Below are positions 1 through 7,222 of a stretch of 15,713 bases of DNA, piece by piece. Positions within the stretch are counted from its first letter, which is position 1. Every line of letters starts with the position of its first letter. Under the pieces are notes generated by a model. The model had not been told where the DNA came from. It was given only the letters and a program-made list of their open reading frames with translations, and searched no databases. The stretch covers positions 1 to 15,713 of the forward strand of contig JAGHAD010000124.1 of NCBI GenBank assembly GCA_021161685.1, read 5' to 3'. The DNA is from Thermoplasmata archaeon. Lineage in GTDB: Archaea > Thermoplasmatota > E2 > DHVEG-1 > B18-G2. Both the position numbers and the translations under genes were made by a program.

Positions 1-1
1 A

Positions 2-142
2 GGAAAGGTGAGAGAAATAAGCATCCAGGTAGAAAAATACTGCAAGGAAATTGGAGGGGAGCTCATCGGATTTACTAAACAATCATTTGGGCCAGTTTAC
101 GAGATCAACCTAAAGAAGGTGCAACTTCAAAGTTTCTTCTAG
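2..142 (+). CDS. C-terminal fragment of an unrecognised protein
   Basis: The open frame enters from the left edge of the window and ends at a TAG stop at 140-142, giving 46 residues. The visible tail has the pattern of a small alpha/beta domain: a helix-like stretch (VEKYCKEIGGELIGF) followed by a strand-like end (GPVYEINLKKV). I do not recognise the family. It lies on the same strand as the ArvABC genes, 63 nt upstream of arvA. That gap holds a plausible promoter, so it may be a separate transcription unit. The frame is supported only by its openness and its ordinary composition. Confidence 0.5.
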   Translation, partial: GKVREISIQVEKYCKEIGGELIGFTKQSFGPVYEINLKKVQLQSFF

Positions 143-159
143 CTTCCAAACCACCGCTA

Positions 160-200
160 AGCTAATAAACTTAAACTGCATTCCTAGCATGTAGGAGGAA
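160..200 (+). promoter_or_regulatory. Putative promoter and ribosome binding site of arvA
   Basis: The gap 143-205 contains an A/T-rich TATA-like stretch (about 163-177, TAATAAACTTAAA). A strong Shine-Dalgarno sequence, AGGAGGA, sits at 193-199, 6 nt before the ATG at 206. The ribosome binding site is clear and fixes the arvA start. The TATA assignment is weak and based only on composition and spacing. Confidence 0.4.
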
Positions 201-205
201 GAGGG

Positions 206-862
206 ATGGGATTTCATTTCTCATCACTCGCAAGGATAATCCAGCTATTGTTTGGGAAAAAGCATGCAAGAATAGGCATATATGGAGCTCCAAATGTTGG
301 AAAAACGACTCTAGCTAATAGAATAGCGATGGATCTAGCTGGCGAGGTTGTTGGTACGGTTTCGGATGTCCCTCACGAAACTAGGAGGGCAAAAACGAAG
401 AAAAATCTGAAAATAGAAAATGGGACATCATCTTTAACAATAGACATAGTGGATACCCCGGGAATCGCAACAAAAGTTGATTACATGGAATTTGTCAGAA
501 ACTATGGTATAGATGAGGAAGAGGCAAGGAGAAGGGCAAAGGAAGCTACGGAAGGAGTGATAGAAGCGATAAGATGGCTCGATAATGTCGATGGCGTCCT
601 TCTCGTTATGGATTCAACCGAAGATCCATTTACACAAGTCAACGTCACCATTCTTGGAAACCTAGAAGCCAGAAACCTACCAGTTATAATCGCCGCAAAC
701 AAGATAGATATGGAAACCTCAAGTCCAGCTACCATTAAGTCCGCTTTCCCTCAGCATCCAGTTGTTCCAATAAGTGCACTCACTGGGCATAACATGCAAG
801 CACTTTATTCAAAAATGATAGAGCACTTTGGCAAAAGGAAGAAAAGGAGGTGGATCAAGTGA
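206..862 (+). CDS. arvA: Era-like small GTPase, ArvA/OapA type
   Basis: This is a 218-residue P-loop GTPase with every G motif visible: G1 GAPNVGKT at 27-34, G3 DTPG at 83-86, G4 NKID at 165-168 and G5 SALTG at 190-194. The THETRR-like stretch around residues 54-61 (SDVPHETRR) is the probable G2/switch region. The N-terminus before the fold (residues 3-16) is short and hydrophobic/amphipathic and could touch the membrane. It is followed in the same operon by DUF2073 and zinc-ribbon genes. This is the arrangement of haloarchaeal oapABC/arvABC, whose GTPase has been reported to drive extracellular vesicle formation. The ATG at 206 follows AGGAGGA and is the best start. The GTPase call is certain; the vesicle role is inferred from family and neighbours. 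Confidence 0.88.
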   Translation: MGFHFSSLARIIQLLFGKKHARIGIYGAPNVGKTTLANRIAMDLAGEVVGTVSDVPHETRRAKTKKNLKIENGTSSLTIDIVDTPGIATKVDYMEFVRNYGIDEEEARRRAKEATEGVIEAIRWLDNVDGVLLVMDSTEDPFTQVNVTILGNLEARNLPVIIAANKIDMETSSPATIKSAFPQHPVVPISALTGHNMQALYSKMIEHFGKRKKRRWIK

Positions 863-1227
863 AAGAAGGAATAACCGTGGATCTGGTATCAAAGGATAAG
901 CTGGATGAGTTATCAAGCGAAGAGAGAATAAACTACATAATCGATGAGGTAAGAAAGGGGAAGATACTGGTTTTGGAGAGAGGGTTAACCTCAAGCGAGA
1001 GGGTTAAGCTGATCCAGCAGACCATGGAAAAGATAGATCACGATACCTTTATAGGGATAGAGATAGAGGGATATCCAGAAGAAAAAAGGAGCTTCATACA
1101 CAGAATATTTGGTATGGTTGGAAAGCCAAGGATTACCGTAATAGGTCCAGCTCACCTTTTAAAAACCATAAGAAGGGATGATAGGGTTATAGAGACCGTC
1201 ATTGTGCCGGGTAGGAGAGATGCCTGA
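859..1227 (+). CDS. arvB: DUF2073 family protein, ArvB/OapB type
   Basis: This small alpha/beta protein (122 residues) has no membrane segment or known catalytic motif. It matches the DUF2073 pattern that accompanies the Era-like GTPase in Euryarchaeota: an acidic N-terminal helix region, a GKILVLERGLTSSERVKLIQ core, a GYPEEKRSFIHRIFG stretch and a final strand ending in IVPGRRDA. The frame is open from a GTG at 850. The GTG at 859 is the better start, because AGGAGG at 845-850 then lies 8 nt upstream and the start overlaps the arvA stop as GTGA, a sign of translational coupling. Its molecular role is unknown. By family it is a partner of the GTPase, possibly in membrane vesicle budding. Confidence 0.82.
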   Translation: MKEGITVDLVSKDKLDELSSEERINYIIDEVRKGKILVLERGLTSSERVKLIQQTMEKIDHDTFIGIEIEGYPEEKRSFIHRIFGMVGKPRITVIGPAHLLKTIRRDDRVIETVIVPGRRDA

Positions 1228-1640
1228 TGCCGCATCAATGCATTGAGTGCGGAAGAATCTTTGAAGATGGATCACCAGAATTGTTAAGAGGTTGTCCTTC
1301 ATGTGGAGGTAACAAATTTATTTTCATAACAGAACCACTCACAGAGAAGCAAAGGAAAGAAATAAAGAAAAAATCTACAGAGAAAAAAATAGAGCTACCA
1401 AAGGAAAGAAAATATGAGAAGTTCAGGATAGAAATAGATGAAAGGAAGAGAGAAGAAGCCATAAAGCGTTTCATGAAAAGAGAAAAGATACCAGAAACCA
1501 TAGAGATAAAAGGTCCTGGGGAATATGAGCTAGATTTGAAGGGCTTGCTCGATGAAGAACCAATAATAATAAAGAAGGACGGGAGCTACGTTATACACCT
1601 TCCTTCTCTATTTGAGATGATCAACAGACCAAAGAAGTAA
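1227..1640 (+). CDS. arvC: Zinc-ribbon protein, ArvC/OapC type
   Basis: This 137-residue protein has an N-terminal zinc ribbon with Cys5-x2-Cys8 and Cys23-x2-Cys26. A highly charged Lys/Glu-rich linker follows (about residues 45-90). A short C-terminal beta-rich domain comes last, including KGPGEYELDLKGLL and a terminal HLPSLFEMI helix. The ATG shares one base with the arvB stop (TGATG), so translation is coupled to arvB. The architecture and position match the third member of the archaeal OapABC/ArvABC set. The metal-binding residues are seen directly; no biochemical role can be read from them. The gene ends at 1640 with no gap before the convergent ribH stop codon. Confidence 0.82.
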   Translation: MPHQCIECGRIFEDGSPELLRGCPSCGGNKFIFITEPLTEKQRKEIKKKSTEKKIELPKERKYEKFRIEIDERKREEAIKRFMKREKIPETIEIKGPGEYELDLKGLLDEEPIIIKKDGSYVIHLPSLFEMINRPKK

Positions 1641-2054
1641 TCACTCCTTTAACCTTTTACACATCTTTACTACCGCCTCAACGGCTTGTTTAGCTCTGTC
1701 TATCCTATCCTCAGCCTGAAGCCTTGTCATTCCCGGCCCGGTTATTCCCAGTCCAACTGGCTTGTCATATTGCAAAGATAAATCGATGATCTTCCTCGCT
1801 GCATGTTGCATGACGACTTCATCGTGTTCTGTTTCGCCCTCTATTACTGCTCCAAGTGCAGCAACACCATCTATGTCGTTCCTTTCCAGTAACTTTTTAA
1901 TTGCGAGAGGCATGTCAAAAACTCCAGGAACCTTTATCACCTTCCTCACTTCTGCACCCAAAAATTCTGCATGCTCTTTAGCTCTTTCTAGCATCATCAT
2001 GGTTATATCGTAGTGGAACTCACTTACCGCTATACCTATCCTAATTCTATCCAT
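1641..2054 (-). CDS. ribH: 6,7-dimethyl-8-ribityllumazine synthase
   Basis: RibH condenses 5-amino-6-ribitylaminouracil with 3,4-dihydroxy-2-butanone 4-phosphate to form lumazine, the penultimate step of riboflavin synthesis. Its 137 residues are typical for the archaeal enzyme. The substrate-binding stretch VPGVFDMP is at 42-49. [14 protein letters not shown] at 68-81 contains His77, the equivalent of the catalytic histidine, and [12 protein letters not shown] at 106-117 contains the phosphate-binding Arg. The ATG at 2054 has a perfect AGGAGGT ribosome binding site at 2061-2067. It is the last gene of ribB-ribL-ribC-ribH and starts directly after the ribC stop. It makes the substrate used by the ribC product encoded just upstream. 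The identification is firm. Confidence 0.95.
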   Translation of the reverse strand: MDRIRIGIAVSEFHYDITMMMLERAKEHAEFLGAEVRKVIKVPGVFDMPLAIKKLLERNDIDGVAALGAVIEGETEHDEVVMQHAARKIIDLSLQYDKPVGLGITGPGMTRLQAEDRIDRAKQAVEAVVKMCKRLKE

Positions 2055-2960
<906 letters not shown>

Positions 2961-2973
<13 letters not shown>

Positions 2974-3656
2974 TTCCTCCACTCCTCTTCAATTTCCCTC
3001 CCTTCTAGAAAAACATAACCCTTTTTTCTTGCATATGCCTCAGCTTCTTCCTTGCTGAGAGCCTTTCCATCCTCGCCCATCATCTCGCAACCGCAGGCAA
3101 CTGGGGTTAGACCAGCCATTTTCAAGAGAGCGACACTTAATTCAGTATGACCTTTTCTTTCTTTCAACAACCTTTCCCTAGCTATACAAATTGGAACATG
3201 ACCCGGAGATCTGAATTCTTTGCCGAATGCTTTTACTCCATCTTTGATATTGCCAATTCTCCCAGCGAGCTCCGCGAAGCGCCTTATTGTTAGTGCTCTA
3301 TCTCTATCTGTAATGCCGGTAAATGTATTTCTATGATTTATGGAAATGGAAAATGATGTTCTACCATCGTAAGGAATGTCAGACGGGTGTATTTCTTCGA
3401 ATAGGGGGAAACTGTATCCGAGAAATTTGTATATCTCCTCGAGATAAGGTAACTTAAAGAACCTTGCTATCTCGTTTGATACCATTAACACTATGAGTCC
3501 TCCACCATCCTTCCTCATTAATTTTATATGATCAGGTGTAACAAACTGTGCAGGGATTATCAAATCTGTTTCTCCCTCTCTATTTTCGTCATCGAATATG
3601 AGGATCGTTTTTCCCTCCTTCAGATCATTGCAAGCTTTTGCTATCTTAGAAATCAT
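2961..3656 (-). CDS. ribB: 3,4-dihydroxy-2-butanone 4-phosphate synthase
   Basis: RibB converts ribulose 5-phosphate to the four-carbon precursor of riboflavin plus formate. It is the single-domain form (231 residues) without a GTP cyclohydrolase II part, as expected in archaea. The hallmark metal and substrate loop DDENREGETD is at 22-31. The other conserved blocks follow: FTGITDRDRALTI, RSPGHVPICIA, and GHTELSVALLKMAGLTP with the following CEMMGEDG. It is the first gene of the riboflavin operon and overlaps ribL by about 13 nt. The ATG at 3656 is directly preceded by GGTGAT. The upstream 64 nt hold the likely promoter and a short inverted repeat. Confidence 0.95.
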
Positions 3657-3720
3657 ATCACCAAAATAGCGATGAAAAATTGAAAGATAAAATTAAGTTT
3701 TCTACTCAAAAATGAGTTAA
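3657..3720 (-). promoter_or_regulatory. Promoter region of the rib operon, with a 14-nt inverted repeat
   Basis: This is the only non-coding gap between S17e and ribB. On the minus strand a TATA-like TAATTTTATC lies at 3686-3695, about 30 nt before the ribB ATG, which predicts a very short leader with GGTGAT at 3657-3662. Just upstream of it, 3704-3717 is a perfect inverted repeat, ACTCA-N4-TGAGT. That position suits a transcription-factor operator on the rib promoter. The repeat could instead be a small hairpin after S17e. There is no sign of a bacterial-type FMN riboswitch. Confidence 0.4.
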
Positions 3721-3915
3721 TTAAGTGGCAAACTTTCGAGCATAATACCTGGTTACATATCCAGCTATTCTATTTCTCACTTCCTTACTCGATACATCGG
3801 TGAGCTCTTCAACCTTCCTTTTATTGTGTTCAAAATCCGTCGAGAATTGATCTGGGAATTTCTCAACAAGCTGTATGGCAATATTCTTTATATTTGCCTG
3901 CTTGATGTTTCCCAA
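3721..3915 (-). CDS. rps17e: 30S ribosomal protein S17e
   Basis: S17e is a small-subunit ribosomal protein found only in archaea and eukaryotes, so it marks the window as archaeal. The sequence shows the family pattern: [19 protein letters not shown], then [20 protein letters not shown] and the signature [14 protein letters not shown]. The frame is open from a GTG at 3924. The TTG at 3915 is a better start because it gives the usual MGNIKQ N-terminus and 64 residues, and it follows a GGTGAT ribosome binding site at 3920-3925 with a 4-nt spacer. The gene is monocistronic or the first of a unit reading into ribB, and it diverges from the TraB-family gene. Confidence 0.92.
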   Translation of the reverse strand: MGNIKQANIKNIAIQLVEKFPDQFSTDFEHNKRKVEELTDVSSKEVRNRIAGYVTRYYARKFAT

Positions 3916-3935
3916 GTCTATCACCTTGGCTTGGA

Positions 3936-3960
3936 ATAGAATATATTTTTCTTATAAAAG
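3936..3960. promoter_or_regulatory. Divergent promoter region for S17e and the TraB-family gene
   Basis: The 61-nt gap between the two divergent starts contains two TATA-like elements: AATATATTTTT (about 3940-3950) and CTTATAAAAG (3951-3960). Each could serve either strand. For the plus-strand gene the ATG at 3977 lies only 18-30 nt downstream and has no Shine-Dalgarno sequence, which fits a leaderless or nearly leaderless mRNA. For S17e, the more distal element leaves room for the GGTGAT ribosome binding site. The assignments rest on spacing and composition only. Confidence 0.45.
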
Positions 3961-3976
3961 CCTATCTCAATTCACA

Positions 3977-4645
3977 ATGATAACGCTGGTTGGAATAGGT
4001 CATGTCTTTGATCTTAGAAAAGAGATAGAGAAGATCATTGCCTCAGAAGAACCCGATTTAGTTTGCGTGGAGCTGGACAAGGAAAGATACGAATCCCTTT
4101 TGGCTGAGCATGAAGAGGGCAAGCTGAGAGGTATGCCACTACCATACGTATTTCTTGCCCGCTTCCAAAGAAGGATAGCCAAACTCTATGGCGTTAGCGT
4201 TGGTAGCGAGATGCTTGCTGCCATCAAAGTTGCTAGGGAAAAGGGAATAAGGGTTGAGCTCATAGATGTAAATGTTAGAGAGATGTTTACCAGATTGTGG
4301 AGATCTCTTTCTTTTAAGGAAAAACTAAAACTCTTTGTCACTTCTCTTGTTTCCCTCTTCGTAGGAAAGAAACATGTGGAGAGAGAGTTGAAAAGATTCC
4401 AGAAAAACGAAGAGAATTTCTTGAAAGAGGTTGCTAGAGATTTTCCAGTAATGAAGAGGGCTGTGGTTGATGAGAGAAACGAGTATATGGCTAGGAAGTT
4501 AAATGAACTTAGCAGGGAGCATGAAAAGATAGTAGCCATCGTTGGAGACGGTCATGTTATGGGTATAGAAGATTTGCTAAGGAAAGAGGGTTTGGAAGTA
4601 AAAGTTATAAGGCTGAGAGAATTAATTGATTTCGGGGACCCGTAG
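3977..4645 (+). CDS. TraB/PrgY-family protein, soluble stand-alone domain
   Basis: This 222-residue protein has the TraB/PrgY/Tiki-like fold signature: an N-terminal GIGHVF (residues 6-11) carrying the first GxxH-type histidine, VCVELDKERYESLL, then DERNEYMARKL, and a C-terminal GDGHVMG at 190-196 with the second histidine. The family is predicted to be a metal-dependent peptidase. PrgY modulates a pheromone in Enterococcus; the archaeal role is unknown. Many archaeal members carry a C-terminal membrane domain, but none is visible here. Only a mildly hydrophobic LKLFVTSLVSLFVG lies in the middle. The frame is open from 3875, but the ATG at 3977 starts exactly at the conserved MITLVGIGH. The stop codon lies inside the following tRNA gene. 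Confidence 0.82.
   Translation: MITLVGIGHVFDLRKEIEKIIASEEPDLVCVELDKERYESLLAEHEEGKLRGMPLPYVFLARFQRRIAKLYGVSVGSEMLAAIKVAREKGIRVELIDVNVREMFTRLWRSLSFKEKLKLFVTSLVSLFVGKKHVERELKRFQKNEENFLKEVARDFPVMKRAVVDERNEYMARKLNELSREHEKIVAIVGDGHVMGIEDLLRKEGLEVKVIRLRELIDFGDP
4604..4612 (+). promoter_or_regulatory. TATA-like element for tRNA-Arg inside the traB coding region
   Basis: GTTATAAGG is centred about 28 nt upstream of the first base of the tRNA. This is the normal distance for an archaeal tRNA promoter, although here it lies inside the end of the TraB-family coding sequence. Its presence suggests the tRNA can be transcribed independently of traB. It could be a chance match, because it also encodes ordinary residues (VKVIRL). 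Confidence 0.4.
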
Positions 4646-4710
4646 CCTAGCCTGGATAGGGCGACAGCCTCCTAAGCTGTAGATCGCGGGTTCGAATCCC
4701 GCCGGGTCCG
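4636..4710 (+). tRNA. tRNA-Arg (anticodon CCT)
   Basis: A complete 75-nt cloverleaf is visible. The 7-bp acceptor stem pairs GGACCCG (4636-4642) with CGGGTCC (4703-4709), with discriminator G at 4710. The D arm pairs GCCT with GGGC. The anticodon stem pairs ACAGC with GCTGT around the loop CTCCTAA (anticodon CCT, reading AGG). The T arm is GCGGG-TTCGAAT-CCCGC. There is no intron and no encoded CCA. AGG is a frequent arginine codon in the neighbouring genes. The first ten bases overlap the end of the TraB-family gene, whose TAG stop is formed by tRNA positions 8-10. The 3' side is followed by an integrase relic. Confidence 0.97.
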
Positions 4711-5157
4711 TTCTCTTCACAGGGAGGAATTTCCATCAAAACCGTTTTTATTTTCGAAGTTTTGAAAAAATGGTTCCGGCTATCTATCTCCCCGGTTTTG
4801 CCCCACCCGGTTCGGAGGACGTACCGGAACCAATCAAAGGGATACTTGTGAAAGAGAAGATCAGCCTGCTTCACGTATCTCATGGTCGTTTTTGGATCCC
4901 TGTGCCCAAGCCAAGAAGTTACAAGGTAGAGATCATAGGATCCACTTTCAAGCTTCGATTTTATCAGCAACCCGCAGGCACACCATAATCGGCTGGAATA
5001 GGGATAAAACTGTGCCCAGACTCTCTTGCCGTGCTGTAACAGGGGTCTTCTCAGGTATTCTTTAGAACTCAGGGGATGCCGTTTGACAGAAGGAAAAGGT
5101 AATCCTGATTTCAACCAGTTTGCAAAGCTTGCGAAAGAGAAAATCTGTCTACAAAGG
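4711..5157 (-). pseudogene. Decayed tyrosine recombinase (integrase) next to tRNA-Arg
   Basis: A minus-strand frame running toward the tRNA carries the C-terminal catalytic block of a phage/XerC-type integrase: YDLYLVTSWLGHRDPKTTMR with the LGH histidine, then YVKQAD, where the Tyr fits the nucleophile. Upstream, LSSKEYLRRPLLQHGKRVW is in the same frame. Its natural N-terminal continuation NQDYLFLLSNGIP is in another frame, joined at the CCCC run at 5072-5075, where loss of one C would explain the shift. A second shift seems to lie near 5110-5120. The box I H-x-L-R motif is not intact (SRLWCACG occupies its place), and the N-terminal arm-binding domain is absent. The open frame reads on through the tRNA, which is not a real C-terminus. 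It is best read as a dead relic of an element inserted at the tRNA. Confidence 0.75.
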
Positions 5158-6030
5158 CTAAAGCATCTTTTCATACTCCTCAGGCAAAGCACAGCAAGCT
5201 TCTATTCTTTTTATCTTATAACCAATGTCTTCAGCCAACTTCAAAGTTTCCTTTGATGGAATCTCCATTCTATTAACCCCAGCCAAAAGAGCTTTTCTCT
5301 CTATCTCCACCCTTCCCTTTGTTCTTGGCCTCATGCAACCTAAGGAAATGTCAACATCGGGAAAGCTCTCCTTTGCATATCTCGCAACCTTATAAACATC
5401 TTCTGGATCCGGAATTTTTGCCTTTTCAAATTCCGTCCCCTTTGTTGGCTTCAAAACTATGAGAACAAAAACAGAAGGTTTCACAACTTCCTTGACAATA
5501 TCTATTGCATCGAATTCACCACCAAGATTTCCAGCATTGAGACCTATGCATACATGTGGAACGATGTGCTTTACCCCTGCATCCCTAAGGTTTTCAAGTG
5601 TCCTTCTGTAATCATCTACCTTCAAATTCACCCCAAAAACGTCCTTTATAATTCTATCTGATCCAACCACTTCAACCGAAGCGATATCTATGCCTGCACT
5701 CGCTATACCCTCGGCAAGCTCTTTATCTACGATTCCAGTGTGAAGCTTTATGATAAGATCTGTTTCCTCTTTTACCCTCCCTATTACCGGAAGGAACTTC
5801 CTTAGATTTATCATTTCTCCATTTCTTTTAAAACCTCCACTCAGCAACACACCAACTGCACCCTGCTCCTTTAGTTTTTTACAGGTTTTCATCAATTTTT
5901 CTGGAGAAGAGACGTCAAGCATATCCTTTAGATAAATCCTGTTGCAGTGCTTGCATCGCAGGGCGCAGGATAGACCTGATAATGATAGTGATGGAAACCT
6001 GGGCCAGACGTAATAAGCCTTAAAGATCAT
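5158..6030 (-). CDS. Radical SAM protein, COG1856-like (candidate lipoyl synthase subunit LipS2)
   Basis: This 290-residue radical SAM enzyme has the cluster motif Cys22-x3-Cys26-x2-Cys29 and a following VLLSGG glycine-rich SAM-binding strand near residues 61-66. Its conserved pattern (SGLSCALRCKHCN, IKLHTGIVDKELAEGI, VEVVGSDRIIKDVFG, VPHVCIGLNAGNLGGEFDAI) fits the archaeal biotin-synthase-like family COG1856. One member of a related pair (LipS1/LipS2) forms a two-subunit lipoyl synthase in Thermococcus kodakarensis. A Cys pair in EACCALP near the C-terminus might bind another Fe-S cluster. It overlaps the AksA-like gene by 11 nt, and that gene in turn overlaps the lipoate-protein ligase gene. 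This context supports insertion of sulfur into an octanoyl group, though a biotin-type role remains possible. No LipS1 partner is in the window. Confidence 0.75.
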   Translation of the reverse strand: MIFKAYYVWPRFPSLSLSGLSCALRCKHCNRIYLKDMLDVSSPEKLMKTCKKLKEQGAVGVLLSGGFKRNGEMINLRKFLPVIGRVKEETDLIIKLHTGIVDKELAEGIASAGIDIASVEVVGSDRIIKDVFGVNLKVDDYRRTLENLRDAGVKHIVPHVCIGLNAGNLGGEFDAIDIVKEVVKPSVFVLIVLKPTKGTEFEKAKIPDPEDVYKVARYAKESFPDVDISLGCMRPRTKGRVEIERKALLAGVNRMEIPSKETLKLAEDIGYKIKRIEACCALPEEYEKML

Positions 6031-7222
6031 AATCCTCTCTTACCTCGTAGACCAGTTTGATAAAATCATCATCGCTAACCTCTCCCTTTTTCTCTCCCAA
6101 TTCCTTTACCATGTTTACTATCGCATTTATTTCTTCCTCATCTGCATTTATTCCAAACTCTCCAAGCTTCTTCTCTATAGCATGTCTACCGCTGTGCTTG
6201 CCTAGAACTATTCTCCTTCTATTTCCAACGATCGATGGATCTATGGGCTCGTAGGTTCTTGGGTTTCTTAGAACGGCAGCAACGTGTATGCCAGATTCAT
6301 GTGCAAATGCATTTTCTCCAACAAATGGTTGGTTCTTTGGAACATCTACACCAGCACATTTCGATACTAAGATAGACAGCTCCTTTAATTTTTCCGTATC
6401 TATTCCAAGGTCTATGCCATACAGATACTTGAGAGCCATTATCAGCTGTTCTAAAGGAACATTTCCAGCTCTTTCTCCCCATCCATGAACCGTAGCACAG
6501 ACATATCTGGCACCCGATTTTAATGCTACAATCGCATTTGCCAGAGACAATCCAAAGTCATTGTGTAGGTGGGCGGATATTGGTAGGCTAGTGAATCTGT
6601 ACATCTCTGAAAACAGGTATTCTATTGCTTCAGGTGTTGCACAGCCTAAGGTATCTGTGAAGCCAACCCTTTTTGCGCCGACTTTCTCTGCTAACTTGAC
6701 AAACTTCTTTAAAATATCCATTGGTGTTCTCGTGCTATCCTCGGTGCTAAAGCTGGGAATAACACCATGTTCTTTCACATAGTCTATGGAATCTGCAATC
6801 AACTTTTCAATATCTTCTATGCTCAAGTTAAGCTTGTATTTCAGATGCAGAGGCGATGATGCTATAAACAGGAGAATAACATCAACATCAGCTTTTATGC
6901 AGGCATCGATATCTTCCCTCTTTAATCTTGATAAAGCCAGGATCTTCGCCTTTAACCCTTGTTCTGTTATCATCTTTGTGGTTTTGACTTCCCTTTCGGA
7001 TATTCCGGGAAATCCAGCTTCTATCTCTTTTATTCCCATTTCATCGAGCAATATGGCTATGTTCAACTTCTGCTCAGGAGAAAATGCAACTCCCGGCATC
7101 TGCTCTCCATCTCTTAGCGTAGAATCGTAGATTATGATATCGTTTCCCCATGGAAAGTGAACCTTTTTATTGTACATGCTCAGAGAAAATTCATCTCCAG
7201 AAATTCCATTCATCCCTTCCAT
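6020..7222 (-). CDS. Homocitrate synthase / AksA-like 2-oxoacid chain-elongation enzyme
   Basis: This 400-residue member of the isopropylmalate/homocitrate synthase family condenses acetyl-CoA with a 2-oxoacid. Seen directly: DSTLRDGEQMPG at 33-44 with the catalytic Arg37-Asp38, EAGFP at 68-72, the metal-binding HLHND at 218-222, and GERAGN followed by FAHESGIH at 306-313. The C-terminal LeuA allosteric domain is missing, so leucine feedback is unlikely. The IASSPLHLKYKLN stretch resembles AksA (2-oxosuberate pathway), but citramalate or lysine-type homocitrate synthase cannot be excluded. It overlaps lplA by 32 nt if it starts at the ATG at 7222; ATGs at 7213 and 7177 are alternatives. Its position between a lipoate ligase and a LipS2-like protein is unusual. 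Confidence 0.82.
   Translation of the reverse strand: MEGMNGISGDEFSLSMYNKKVHFPWGNDIIIYDSTLRDGEQMPGVAFSPEQKLNIAILLDEMGIKEIEAGFPGISEREVKTTKMITEQGLKAKILALSRLKREDIDACIKADVDVILLFIASSPLHLKYKLNLSIEDIEKLIADSIDYVKEHGVIPSFSTEDSTRTPMDILKKFVKLAEKVGAKRVGFTDTLGCATPEAIEYLFSEMYRFTSLPISAHLHNDFGLSLANAIVALKSGARYVCATVHGWGERAGNVPLEQLIMALKYLYGIDLGIDTEKLKELSILVSKCAGVDVPKNQPFVGENAFAHESGIHVAAVLRNPRTYEPIDPSIVGNRRRIVLGKHSGRHAIEKKLGEFGINADEEEINAIVNMVKELGEKKGEVSDDDFIKLVYEVREDYDL

Noticed and set aside
502..735. Minus-strand open frame inside arvA
   Set aside because: It is a shadow of a gene with clear GTPase motifs. The same reasoning applies to other opposite-strand frames inside ribC, ribL, the AksA-like gene, the C25-like gene and tmcA.
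3657..3720. Possible FMN riboswitch before the riboflavin operon
   Set aside because: The gap is only 64 nt, AT-rich and without the conserved multi-helix RFN sequence, and this riboswitch is not expected in archaea.
4647..5192. A 181-codon minus-strand open frame covering the tRNA-Arg and reading as a full protein
   Set aside because: Its C-terminal part (GPGGIRTRDL and on) is just the reverse strand of the tRNA, and its N-terminal part overlaps the end of the radical SAM gene. Only the middle is integrase-derived, and it is frameshifted, so it is recorded as a pseudogene.
4770..5256. Plus-strand open frames opposite the integrase relic
   Set aside because: They are antisense to the recognisable recombinase motif and show no family pattern or ribosome binding site.
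5158..6030. Biotin synthase (BioB) as the identity of the radical SAM gene
   Set aside because: It has the CxxxCxxC core but its conserved blocks fit the COG1856/LipS2-like group better, and its neighbour is a lipoate-type ligase. Biotin chemistry is kept only as a secondary possibility.
7141..7222. Starting the AksA-like protein at the ATG at 7177, after the lplA stop
   Set aside because: It would avoid the overlap but has no ribosome binding site at a normal distance. The ATG at 7222 follows AGGAGAGGT, and overlaps are the rule in this operon.
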